A stretch of 40,971 nucleotides of DNA from Candidatus Thermochlorobacteriaceae bacterium (lineage in GTDB: Bacteria > Bacteroidota > Chlorobiia > Chlorobiales > Thermochlorobacteraceae). Under the pieces are notes generated by a model. It searched no databases and was not told the origin of the DNA. It saw only the letters and a program-made list of their open reading frames with translations. The stretch spans positions 1-40,971 of the forward strand of contig JAJUFC010000020.1 of assembly GCA_029263855.1 (NCBI GenBank), written 5' to 3'. The first letter of the stretch is position 1. The number at the start of each line of letters is the position of its first letter. The position numbers were made by a program, and so were the translations under genes. Positions 33,001-40,775 of the stretch are shown here, piece by piece.

Positions 33001-35585
33001 CAACTGAAAATCAGCGGATACTTTCCCGCGTTGCGAAGCACGCGCGGGTCGCCGAGCGTGAAATCCCAAGTTTCGCTTCCTGCGTGTCCAACAAAGTTGA
33101 TAACTGCTGTTCCTGAATTGATGCGGTTCTGAATGCGCTCCGCCGCAAGCGAACTGACAAAGGGATTGTCGTCGTCTCTAAAAATCGTATCGACAATGCC
33201 TGCCGTCGGCGGCGGCAAAACGGACGAGTTGATGATGTTCAGCGCGTTGGCGCGAAAGAGTTGTTGCTCAAAACTGCCGATGCCGCCCGTGATGAACAGA
33301 AATTGCTTATACCAGGCTTGCGACAAGGGCAAGTTCGCCGTTTCAATGAGTTTGTCGACATAAACCGTCGCCTCGTCGAGCGTAACGGCGGGCACGCGCC
33401 CGATGTGCATTTTGGGCACGTTGATAAACGGACGGCTCGGCGAATTTTCAAAACTCACAAACCAAATTTCGCTCACAGGATTGCCATAAACAGGAATCAA
33501 CGGCAACTTTCGGAGCGGCTCGGCAAAGCCGAAATTATTCTTCGGGTCCCAAGTGCCGCTTCCCATCAGCAGAACATACTTTGGGCGCGGCAGTTGCCAG
33601 TTGTTGTAAGCATATTTGAGAAACTCTTGAATCGCCTTCGGCGTGAAAAAACCGTCGCTGAACTCGGCATAGACTTCTTCGGTGGTAACGACTTTTGTGC
33701 GGTAGCCGCCGCCTAACGATGTTTGGCGAAAATTTGCTAAACGATTTGCCTGCGAAAGAAAAAGCGGATGCGTGATGATGATGTAATCTGCGCCGTTGTT
33801 CGAGTTGCGCAAGTCGCTGTTTTGATGCGCACGCACAACAGGCGTGAGATAGGTGCTGGTTGCGATGTAGCGTTTGCCTGACTGCGCGTTGAATCGAAGC
33901 GTATTTCCTGACTGTGCAACATTGGTGAGAATCGTGCTGTCGGAAAGGTTGTAAATAAAGTTGTTGGAACTTTGCGCGTTGGTGAGCACAATATCGGCAT
34001 TGGTACTTGAAGCAAATTCAAACTGTTCGTCGGCAGGCGGAAGCGCGTAAAGAAAATCGGTCGTGATTTTGAACCAATCAAAATCCAGAACACTGCTCCC
34101 TGTGCCTTGTGTGAGACGAAGCGTTAAGCGGTTTTCGCCTGCTTGCAGGAGCGAGGTTGAGAAAGTGGCAGTGCGAATCACTTCGCCCCGATTGTTGATT
34201 GAGATGCTTGTTACAAGGCTATTGTTGAGAAATACATCGAGCGTCGATGGCGTGAAAGTTGCGCTGACAACACGCAGTTGCAGTTCGCTGTTGCCTGTTG
34301 AAGAAGGGTTGCGAACGATGAACGGCTGAATAAGTGAATCACTCGTGTTGAAATCATTGACTTGCAAGCGTTTCCAAATCCACCCTTCGCCCGGCACGCG
34401 CTCCGTCGTGATGCTGTCAAAACTCGTGAATCCCGTTACGTAAATCGTGTCTTGCTCGTAGTGGCGCGTGTCGCGGTAGGCGCTTTGCGGTGTCGAGTTG
34501 TTTGGCGTTGCGTTTTCTTCCGTCATGCGTCTGCCCAATGCGCCGCCCCAAGTGAGCCAAAAGACGCACGTGTCGGAATGCACATTCAAATATTCTGTAA
34601 CAGTTCCAATTTGCAAGCCTGAATTGGGATTGAGAATCGGTTCAGGCTCGCCACGATTGATGTAGCCGATGAATTCGATAATGTCTGTTGGGTCGAGTTG
34701 ATTGTTCTCTTCGCCGATGACGCGAATTGGCACTTCGCGACCTTTGAAATAAAGTTTGAAGGTGCGCGGATTAACGCCCGATAAGTTCAAGCCTGAGGCG
34801 GCAAGCGTCGCGCCTGTTACTCGATAAACGCCATCTTTTGCGGTGTAGATTTTGAGGTATGGATTAGCAGGGTTATACCACGATGCAGTTGTCGGACGAA
34901 AGGCGCGGGGCGGTTCGGCTTGTCGCCACGCTTTTGCGTCGCGGTAATTGATGAGCAAGCGTTTGAGCGTTTGCTCGTCGAAGTCGCTCGTGGTGTGTCG
35001 CTCTGTGGGCGCGAAGGTGGAAGCAGGTGGAAGAATTTCTACGTCCAACTTCACCAACCGATTCCACACCAGCACGCGCTTGTCGGGTTGATATTGCAGA
35101 GAAGAGACGCGAATTTGTGCAACATACTGTCCGCCGATGTAAGTGTAGCCTTCGACTTTGGCAAGGTCGGCGGGGTAGAGCGTTGAAGATTGATAAAAAG
35201 GATTGTCTAAAAATTTTTCCTTGTAAGCGGTTTGAACGCTATCCTGCGACTCAAACGGCGAGAGCGTAATGCCATTTCGCTTTTCCGTTGTGAGTGCTTT
35301 TGCCTGCACGCGCACCGTTGCGCCATCGGGAATGCCAACGAAAACGAACTTCGTCGCCATCGTGGGCTGATGCTGTTTTCCGACCACTTGCGGCGGCAGA
35401 AATCCGCCGTCCGTGCCTCTGAACGCAAACGATGAAAAGCGTGTGTTTTCAACGCGAGTGATGGATTCGGAAAAGTCGTAGGCTTGAACGTAGTGTGTCA
35501 GTTTGGTGCGCGACTGTGCAAAAGTTGCAAAAGCAGTCATTAAAAACGCGCCTAACAGCACGAAACATCGAGCGTGCAATGGCAT
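30054..35585 (-). CDS. Giant exported C25 (gingipain-type) peptidase, PorU-like
   Basis: A protein of 1843 residues from ATG 35585; the earlier ATG at 35684 adds 33 residues before the signal (MPLHARCFVLLGAFLMTAFA). The C25 caspase-like domain spans about 595-960 (ADYIIITHPLFLSQANRLAN ... PKYVLLMGSGTWDPKNN). The catalytic His is in FVGHAG (residue about 834) and the Cys in WTCHTGRF (about 864), both intact. A CARDB-type domain (about 1520-1640) and a C-terminal FlgD-like/sorting-type domain follow (NYPNPFRDET ... NGVYIYRINI). PorU, the T9SS sortase, is a C25 peptidase with this general layout, so a sortase role is likely but it is longer than Bacteroidota PorU (about 1100-1300). Confidence 0.88.
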   Translation of the reverse strand: MPLHARCFVLLGAFLMTAFATFAQSRTKLTHYVQAYDFSESITRVENTRFSSFAFRGTDGGFLPPQVVGKQHQPTMATKFVFVGIPDGATVRVQAKALTTEKRNGITLSPFESQDSVQTAYKEKFLDNPFYQSSTLYPADLAKVEGYTYIGGQYVAQIRVSSLQYQPDKRVLVWNRLVKLDVEILPPASTFAPTERHTTSDFDEQTLKRLLINYRDAKAWRQAEPPRAFRPTTASWYNPANPYLKIYTAKDGVYRVTGATLAASGLNLSGVNPRTFKLYFKGREVPIRVIGEENNQLDPTDIIEFIGYINRGEPEPILNPNSGLQIGTVTEYLNVHSDTCVFWLTWGGALGRRMTEENATPNNSTPQSAYRDTRHYEQDTIYVTGFTSFDSITTERVPGEGWIWKRLQVNDFNTSDSLIQPFIVRNPSSTGNSELQLRVVSATFTPSTLDVFLNNSLVTSISINNRGEVIRTATFSTSLLQAGENRLTLRLTQGTGSSVLDFDWFKITTDFLYALPPADEQFEFASSTNADIVLTNAQSSNNFIYNLSDSTILTNVAQSGNTLRFNAQSGKRYIATSTYLTPVVRAHQNSDLRNSNNGADYIIITHPLFLSQANRLANFRQTSLGGGYRTKVVTTEEVYAEFSDGFFTPKAIQEFLKYAYNNWQLPRPKYVLLMGSGTWDPKNNFGFAEPLRKLPLIPVYGNPVSEIWFVSFENSPSRPFINVPKMHIGRVPAVTLDEATVYVDKLIETANLPLSQAWYKQFLFITGGIGSFEQQLFRANALNIINSSVLPPPTAGIVDTIFRDDDNPFVSSLAAERIQNRINSGTAVINFVGHAGSETWDFTLGDPRVLRNAGKYPLIFSWTCHTGRFAEPNRRTFGETFVFLPQAGATNFIGTAGYGYVGPDDVLNRASYRAIADTLREVGLIWNAAYQTLLAQTFFWSAINICTLDQYNIQGDPAQPIIVPRKPDFDIQPTDVVFQSQTIFEQDDQFVKVSARNFGIASPDSVSLRIYERAQGGGAFTKIADTLFSKILVRDSLIIRLNFRNRTGARELEFRVNEDVTIDEVNPANNTARTTIIVFPNDVVGTMPYNFSVLPASNPAFSIISSSAGLGNGRTYQFELDTTMSFDSPAKRISGDLQEDTLITTWRPQFNPILNIPYYWRVRIRNADGSTTPWRLQTARFDTLNGAMHQIRWSPRGKQIGLNTLENVRVNTDGVTIASGEERFRLRSVGALMYDYFGRFFYEIAVGDCVHFNQVPPLTAQIRGLNISILDTAKSLFPTPVQNFDLLRAIGVDGPPDTAVVPRLLALIDSLPQHAVLMVSLVDAVQDIPDGFAFLPFAPEVLNRFVQLGSVRFGSLRFRESWVFAGSKDRRVYFEDWGRRCFPNSGCDSALRPTVIDTVIRVPRRMATIETDPIGPAAQWGMLSWQASLPSPNAKVMITVIGVRRDGTDDSLLTISSGSQFNLMNVSAAQYPFLKLRVNLMRDVPNGVSPSLQSLSLNFTTTGDLATSNRLFTAARDTVRQGESMQLQLQLQNIGMAAVSPIRVDLSVQSPASQSRRFLQSVVIDSALAPNQRRSLNFTVPTNALSGAQIFSAELDPDNRVQEVSRFNNQAFRQTFIAGDSLSPRLDITFNGQRITSGALVPRKPRIVVSATDDSPIPIADTSLFSIKLGQTPIYFNDSRVSFTPATATNKTATVIFTPELPDGRDTLRVTARDASGNLADSAQSVVAFSVESDFKIQNLYNYPNPFRDETFFAFRMTGEPDDRPTEFKIRIYTVAGRMIKEIDVMPTLNESFNGNGEGLYRVRWDGRDNDGDLIANGVYIYRINIKTPKESITKTEKLAVIR

Positions 35586-35747
35586 GTTTATTGAGTTAAA
35601 ATTCGGAGCATTTGAACTTGAAGAAAGAGCCAAAGAAACGAGAAAACGCACAGTTTTCAAATACCTTGATTCTTCCGAAGCCAATCGGTGAAAGAACTTT
35701 CGTAGAGAAATCCTTAACTTGCGTCCTCAATTTTTTCAAATCCATCA

Positions 35748-36467
35748 ATGAGCAAAGGCAGACTGCGCAAAGGCGAACTACTCTACGAAGGCAAAGCCAA
35801 AAAAGTCTTTGCCACCGACCACCCCGATTTAATCATTCAAGAATTTAAGGACGACGCGACTGCATTCAACGCTCAAAAGAAAGGGCAAATTCAAAACAAA
35901 GGCGTTATCAACAACGAACTTGCGTCGCATTTTTTCCAATACCTTGAAACCTTTGGAATCCAGACGCACTTCGTCGAGAAACCCTCAGAGCGAGAGATGG
36001 TATGCAAGCGGTTGGAGATTATCAAAATTGAGGTCGTCATGCGCAACATCGCCGCAGGCACATTGGTCAAACGATATGGGTTTGAAGAAGGCGTGGAACT
36101 GCCAATGCCAATTACCGAACTGTATCTCAAAAACGACGCGCTCGGCGACCCGCTCATCAACGACGACCACGCCATCATACTCAACCTTGCAACGCCCGAA
36201 GAAATTACCTTTCTCAAACAAACGGCATGGAAAGTCAATGCCATTTTGCGCGAATACTTTTTAAGCAAAGGCTTGAAACTGGTCGACTTCAAGTTGGAAT
36301 TCGGACGGCACAACGGGCTTATTTTGCTTGGCGATGAAATCAGCCCCGATACCTGCCGACTGTGGGACAAAGAGACAAACAAGAAACTCGACAAAGACCG
36401 ATTCCGCTTCGATTTAGGAGAGGTAGAAGACGCTTATTGCGAAGTGCGGAATCGCGTATTAGGATAA
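35748..36467 (+). CDS. purC: Phosphoribosylaminoimidazole-succinocarboxamide synthase
   Basis: A 239-residue SAICAR synthase, the step of purine synthesis that joins aspartate to CAIR using ATP. Family marks are [13 protein letters not shown] at the N-terminus, the [16 protein letters not shown] region and [10 protein letters not shown] with [15 protein letters not shown] near the C-terminus. Length is typical. It heads a packed run of five plus-strand genes (purC, dedA, plsY, transketolase N, tgt). I see no purine riboswitch or clear operator in the 162-base space upstream, only a small GAAAG-AA-CTTTC dyad. Confidence 0.97.
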   Translation: MSKGRLRKGELLYEGKAKKVFATDHPDLIIQEFKDDATAFNAQKKGQIQNKGVINNELASHFFQYLETFGIQTHFVEKPSEREMVCKRLEIIKIEVVMRNIAAGTLVKRYGFEEGVELPMPITELYLKNDALGDPLINDDHAIILNLATPEEITFLKQTAWKVNAILREYFLSKGLKLVDFKLEFGRHNGLILLGDEISPDTCRLWDKETNKKLDKDRFRFDLGEVEDAYCEVRNRVLG

Positions 36468-36477
36468 CTCAATTCAC

Positions 36478-37128
36478 ATGCTCGAACAACTCATCGAATA
36501 CGCAAAAACGCTCGACAGCACGGCAATTTATCTGTTTCTCTTCGTGATTGCTTACCTCGAGAACGTCATTCCCCCGATTCCGGGCGATTTGCCTGTGGCT
36601 TTTGTCGGCTCGCTCATTGCGTTCAACGACATTACATTTTTCGGGTGTGTGCTTTCGGCATCTTTGGGGTCGGTGTTAGGATTTTTCACGATGTATGGCG
36701 TTGGACACTTTATTGGATTTCGGCTCTATCGAGACGATGGTGGCACTATGCGGCACAAGTGGGTAGAATTGACGAAAAAAATCTTTCCGCCTGAGCAAGT
36801 TAACGCCTTCAAAGAGCAGTTTGCGCGCTATGGCTATTGGCTGATTACAGCGAATCGCTTTTTAGCAGGCTCGCGTGCGATTATTTCAATTGCGGCGGGA
36901 ATGTCGCACCTGAACATCATTGCCGTGCACCTGTGCGCACTCGTGAGTGCGATTGTGTGGAACATCTTGCTCGTTTATGGCGGCTATTTGCTCGGTTCAA
37001 ATTGGGAAAAATTAGGTGAGTATCTTTCGGCTTACGGAACAGTTGTAACGGTCATTATTCTGCTTATTATTGTGGTCTATATCGCGCTTGCGATTCGAAA
37101 ACGGCATCAACCGTCATCAAACTTGTAA
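36478..37128 (+). CDS. DedA-family membrane protein
   Basis: A 216-residue polytopic protein of the DedA/SNARE-associated (VTT) family. Marks are YLENVIPPIPGDLPVAFVGS, the amphipathic RYGYWLITANRFLAGSRAI and GMSHL. DedA proteins are needed for membrane-lipid flipping and normal proton gradient and division in other bacteria. It lies 10 bases after purC and 6 bases before plsY, so it shares their transcript. The pairing with an acyltransferase suggests a role in phospholipid homeostasis. Confidence 0.92.
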   Translation: MLEQLIEYAKTLDSTAIYLFLFVIAYLENVIPPIPGDLPVAFVGSLIAFNDITFFGCVLSASLGSVLGFFTMYGVGHFIGFRLYRDDGGTMRHKWVELTKKIFPPEQVNAFKEQFARYGYWLITANRFLAGSRAIISIAAGMSHLNIIAVHLCALVSAIVWNILLVYGGYLLGSNWEKLGEYLSAYGTVVTVIILLIIVVYIALAIRKRHQPSSNL

Positions 37129-37134
37129 CTTCAC

Positions 37135-37707
37135 GTGTTGGATTTTTTGTACCTCGCGCTCGGCGCATATCTCCTCGGGTCAATTCCGTTTGCATTTCTT
37201 TTAGTGAAAGCCGTTGCAGGCAAAGACATTCGGCAGGAAGGTTCGGGCAATGTAGGCGCGATGAACTCGTTTGGTGTAACAGGCTCAAAGATGCTCGGAA
37301 TCGTTGTGATGTTGCTCGACGCCCTCAAAGGCATTGCAGCGGTGCTTATGGCGATTCAGTATTTTGGCGATGAAGATGCTATCAAACAAATAGCAACATT
37401 TTTTGCGGTGCTTGGGCATTGCTATCCCATTTGGCTAAAATGTCAAGGCGGCAGAGGCTTAGCGACGGCGGCAGGGGCGTGCTTGCTCTTCGTGCCGTCG
37501 CTCGTTGTGGCGTGGGGCATTGTTTGGGTGCTTGCATGGTTTTATTCCAAAAAAATTCACTTCTGCAACATCTCCGCCACATTTTGTGTGATTCTCATCG
37601 AGCCGATTTTCTTGCCCGTCAATTACTATCTTTTTCTCGTCTTGCTCGCGGGCTTGATTCTGCTCCGACACCGCGACGTCATGAAAAAAGCCTTCAAAGG
37701 CGGATAA
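37135..37707 (+). CDS. plsY: Acyl-phosphate glycerol-3-phosphate acyltransferase
   Basis: A 190-residue inner-membrane enzyme starting with GTG. It carries the PlsY signatures GSIPFAFLL, the glycine-rich EGSGNVGAMNSFGVTG and GHCYPIWLKCQGGRGLATAAG. PlsY moves an acyl group from acyl-phosphate to glycerol-3-phosphate, the first step of phospholipid synthesis. Around five membrane segments are visible, which matches the family. Tight spacing places it in the purC-tgt run. Confidence 0.95.
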   Translation: MLDFLYLALGAYLLGSIPFAFLLVKAVAGKDIRQEGSGNVGAMNSFGVTGSKMLGIVVMLLDALKGIAAVLMAIQYFGDEDAIKQIATFFAVLGHCYPIWLKCQGGRGLATAAGACLLFVPSLVVAWGIVWVLAWFYSKKIHFCNISATFCVILIEPIFLPVNYYLFLVLLAGLILLRHRDVMKKAFKGG

Positions 37708-37728
37708 ACATAAAACGATAATTTCAAC

Positions 37729-38619
37729 ATGACCGAAACCGAAATTTATACGCCCCCTATCTTGGAGACCACCGACGACCTCGCCGAAATGGCAAGGCAA
37801 ATCCGACGCGATATCATTCGCCTGCTCACAATGGCGCAATCCGGACACACGGGCGGCTCGCTTGGCATGGCGGATATTTTCACCGCACTCTATTTCAAAA
37901 TCCTCAAACACAATCCGCAAACCTTTTGGGACGACCACGACCAAGATTTTCTCTTTCTTTCCAACGGACACATCTCGCCCGTTTGGTATGCGACGCTCGC
38001 GCGCGCGGGATATTTTCCGCTCTCTGAACTCGCAACCTTCCGAAAAATCAATTCGCGCTTGCAAGGACACCCCGCCACCGACACGCATCTGCCCGGAATC
38101 CGCATTGCGTCTGGCTCTTTGGGACAAGGGCTATCGGCGGCGGTCGGCGCGGCACTCGGATTTCGCTTGAACAAAAGTTCGAACTTCGTCTATTGCTTGA
38201 TGGGCGACGGCGAATGTCAAGAAGGGCAAATCTGGGAAGCGGCAATGACAGCGGCGCACCACAAAGTCGATAACCTCATCGGCATTGTTGATTTCAACAA
38301 TCAACAAATCGACGGCGAGGTAAGAAAGGTGATGGGCGTTGAACCATTTGCGGACAAGTGGAAAGCATTTGGTTGGATAGTTTTGGAGTGCGACGGCAAC
38401 AACCTCGCGGACTTTTTGAACGCCGCGCGGCTTGCGCAATCGCTCGCCCGCAAAGAAAAGCCCGTCGTGATTTTGGCAAAAACCGTGATGGGAAAAGGCG
38501 TTTCGTTCTTCGAAGGCACGATGCCCGACGGCACGAATTGGCACGGCAAGCCGCCGTCCAAAGACCACGAAGCCAAAGCCTTGAACGAACTTCCGCCAAC
38601 TCGATTCGGCGACTTTTAA
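37729..38619 (+). CDS. Transketolase N-terminal subunit
   Basis: A 296-residue protein matching only the N-terminal, thiamine-diphosphate half of transketolase: SGHTGGSLGMADI, LSNGHISPVWYATL, LQGHPATD, the GDGECQEGQIWEA and DFNNQQIDG cofactor motif. Transketolase moves two-carbon units in the pentose phosphate pathway. Split transketolases are common in several lineages, but the C-terminal subunit gene usually follows. Here tgt follows directly with a 1-base overlap, so the partner must be encoded elsewhere. Confidence 0.93.
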   Translation: MTETEIYTPPILETTDDLAEMARQIRRDIIRLLTMAQSGHTGGSLGMADIFTALYFKILKHNPQTFWDDHDQDFLFLSNGHISPVWYATLARAGYFPLSELATFRKINSRLQGHPATDTHLPGIRIASGSLGQGLSAAVGAALGFRLNKSSNFVYCLMGDGECQEGQIWEAAMTAAHHKVDNLIGIVDFNNQQIDGEVRKVMGVEPFADKWKAFGWIVLECDGNNLADFLNAARLAQSLARKEKPVVILAKTVMGKGVSFFEGTMPDGTNWHGKPPSKDHEAKALNELPPTRFGDF

Positions 38620-39752
38620 TGAAGTTTGAACTTCAAGCCACCGACACGCAGACATGCGCACGCGCAGGAAAATTGACGCTTGCGCATGGCGAAGTCTTGA
38701 CGCCGATTTTTATGCCTGTTGGCACGCGCGCCACCGTCAAAGCGATTGAACAGCGCGAACTCTATGAAATGAACGCGCAAATCATTCTCGCAAATACTTA
38801 TCACCTTTATTTGCGCCCTAACACCGAAACGCTCTACAAAGCGGGCGGATTGCACCAGTTTATGAATTGGTCGCGCCCGATTCTGACCGATAGCGGCGGC
38901 TATCAAGTCTTCTCGCTCTCCGAACTGCGACAAATCACCGAAGAGGGCGTGATGTTCAAATCGCACATCGACGGCTCAAAGCATTTCTTCACGCCTGAAA
39001 ACGTGATTGAAACGCAACGCTTCATCGGAAGCGATGTGATGATGGTGCTTGACGAATGTCCGCCGCACGACGCCGAATTGGATTACCTTAAAAAATCAAA
39101 CGACCTGACGATTCGCTGGGCAGAACGCGCAAAAGTTCATCTCGCGAAAACAAAACCGCTTTACGGCTACGAGCAAACGCTATTTGCCATTACACAAGGC
39201 GGCACGAATGAAGCCCTGCGTATTGAGTCAACGAAGCGATTGGTCGAGATGGATTTCGAAGGCTACGCGATTGGCGGACTTGCCGTCGGAGAACCTGCCG
39301 AAGCGATGTATCGAATGATTGAAGTCTCGCGCCCTTATTTGCCCGCGAACAAGCCGCGCTACCTGATGGGCGTTGGCACGCCTGAAAACATCTTGAACGC
39401 GATTGAGCGCGGCGTGGATATGTTCGACTGCGTGATGCCGACGCGCGAAGGGCGAAACGGGCGCGTCTATACGCGAACCGGAACGCTCAACCTTCGCTCC
39501 GCCCGATACGCGCAAGATTTCCGCCCCATCGACGAAGGCTTTGAGAATTACGTTTGTCAAAATTTCTCTCGCGCTTACATTCGCCACCTGCTCAACGTCG
39601 ATGAAATTCTTGGACTTCAACTCTGCTCGCTTCAAAACGTCTCGTTTTTCCTTTGGCTAACGAAAACGGCGCGAGAAAAAATTTTAAGCGGCGAGTTCAA
39701 GGCGTGGAAGGAAGAGTTTTTGGCAGGTTTCAAATCGGATAAGCAAGCGTAA
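38619..39752 (+). CDS. tgt: tRNA-guanine transglycosylase
   Basis: A 377-residue enzyme that swaps guanine 34 for the queuosine precursor in tRNAs for Asp, Asn, His and Tyr. The start ATG 38619 overlaps the transketolase stop as TAATG, rather than using a long upstream extension. The active-site Asp in LTDSGGYQVFSL and the nucleophile Asp in VDMFDCVMPTREGRNG are intact. The zinc site looks lost: where the family has CxCxxC there is FENYVC, and the usual His in the following HN motif is Gln (SLQNVSF). Loss of the Cys ligands may be common in Bacteroidota Tgt; loss of the His is less usual. Confidence 0.95.
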   Translation: MKFELQATDTQTCARAGKLTLAHGEVLTPIFMPVGTRATVKAIEQRELYEMNAQIILANTYHLYLRPNTETLYKAGGLHQFMNWSRPILTDSGGYQVFSLSELRQITEEGVMFKSHIDGSKHFFTPENVIETQRFIGSDVMMVLDECPPHDAELDYLKKSNDLTIRWAERAKVHLAKTKPLYGYEQTLFAITQGGTNEALRIESTKRLVEMDFEGYAIGGLAVGEPAEAMYRMIEVSRPYLPANKPRYLMGVGTPENILNAIERGVDMFDCVMPTREGRNGRVYTRTGTLNLRSARYAQDFRPIDEGFENYVCQNFSRAYIRHLLNVDEILGLQLCSLQNVSFFLWLTKTAREKILSGEFKAWKEEFLAGFKSDKQA

Positions 39753-40129
39753 AAACGTTAATGAGATATTCTCATCAGTGAAGGAGACGCGATGCGCCGC
39801 TACGCGGTTCTCGATGACTAAGACTGTTACGACGCTTATTCTGTTTCGGTCTTCTTCAAAAAAAATCCGCCCTATTGACAACCTCTGCTCGCCCGCTCGT
39901 TTCATTGCTCATTTGAAAAAATCACCCTCCTAACGACCGATACAGCCGATTTCCCTCATAATCCGTTGTAAAATCAACACTTAAAATTTTTCGGGGGGGG
40001 TAAAATGACTTTTTTCCCTTGTATCGCGCCAACGCCCGCCGTAACTTTATCCTGCAAGGCATTCCTTGCCAATTTCAAGAAAACTCCCGTTTTCTCTCTC
40101 ATTGAGAAAACGCCCAAACCACTTGCAAT
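39753..40129 (+). other. Intergenic region with palindrome, hairpins and a G8 tract; no clear gene
   Basis: 377 bases without a convincing gene. It holds a dyad ATGAGA-TAT-TCTCAT (39761-39775) and a G8 run (39993-40000). Two hairpins follow: GCAAGG-N4-CCTTGC (40054-40069) and GTTTTCTC-N7-GAGAAAAC (40089-40111). A 42-codon frame (40005-40133) and a nine-codon frame with a strong ribosome binding site (39792-39821) are also present; neither is supported enough to call a gene. The hairpins would lie in the leader of the lipoprotein at 40130. Confidence 0.6.
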
Positions 40130-40741
40130 ATGACGCACTCACGATTTCCGCTTCCGCTCTTGCTCGCGTTCTTCTTTGCGTTTGCCGTTTCTGCGTGCGG
40201 CTCGCTTTACGAAGGCAGCCCCGAACAAGAAGCCGAAGACAGCCAACGCGCCCAAAAAGCTGAATCCGAAAAACTCGCAAAACCCTTGCCGCTCTACAAA
40301 AGCGGCATTAGCGTTAATCTCTTTTCGGGCTATGCGTCAAGCGACTTTGGTTTTGCTATTGGCGGACGGACAACATACAACTTCGAGAATCGGCTGACGC
40401 TGGGCGCGGCATACAGCAGATATTTCAATTTTGCATTCTTTGCGACCCTGCAAAGTTCTCAGGCTAGCGGCGAAATCGGCTACGCATTTCCGAATGCGCC
40501 GATTGTCGCTCGTCCTTATCTGCAAGCGGGCTCGCTGAGCCTTGAATCGCGCTTCCTGATTCCAGGTGCAGACCTGCGCGCCACGACATCGCGCTTTTAC
40601 GCCGCGCCGGGTTTGGAAGTGATGATTCCGCTTCAAAACGGCGTGATTCAATTCTTGCTTGACGGACGCTATACCGTCGTGCCTGACTTGAGCGGAGCAA
40701 ATTCATTTGGGCTGTTTCTCGGACTTGGTTTTCGATTTTAG
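40130..40741 (+). CDS. Outer-membrane lipoprotein with barrel-like domain
   Basis: A 203-residue protein with a lipobox VSACGS (Cys about residue 23). A charged, alanine-rich linker is followed by about eight beta strands ending in FGLFLGLGFRF with terminal Phe, the pattern of a small outer-membrane barrel (GISVNLFSGYASSDFGFAIG, LTLGAAYSRYFNFAFF). The lipobox together with a barrel is unusual. Its leader carries two hairpins and a G8 tract, and a small upstream frame overlaps its start as ATGA. The next lipoprotein starts 34 bases downstream. Function unknown. Confidence 0.82.
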   Translation: MTHSRFPLPLLLAFFFAFAVSACGSLYEGSPEQEAEDSQRAQKAESEKLAKPLPLYKSGISVNLFSGYASSDFGFAIGGRTTYNFENRLTLGAAYSRYFNFAFFATLQSSQASGEIGYAFPNAPIVARPYLQAGSLSLESRFLIPGADLRATTSRFYAAPGLEVMIPLQNGVIQFLLDGRYTVVPDLSGANSFGLFLGLGFRF

Positions 40742-40775
40742 GTGATTTAAAGCTTAACCCAAACGACATCAAACT

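Noticed and set aside
35586-35747. Purine riboswitch or PurR site before purC
   Set aside because: No riboswitch core or PurR-like box is visible, only a 5-bp dyad GAAAG-AA-CTTTC.
38358-38618. 87-codon N-terminal extension of the tgt frame
   Set aside because: It lies wholly inside the transketolase frame, and the Tgt family begins at MKFELQ, whose ATG at 38619 overlaps the transketolase stop.
39753-40004. tRNA or small structured RNA gene
   Set aside because: No cloverleaf or T-loop consensus could be found; only a short palindrome is present.
40005-40133. 42-codon frame before the lipoprotein, overlapping its start as ATGA
   Set aside because: No homology or signal, and it contains both leader hairpins; kept only as a note in the leader finding.
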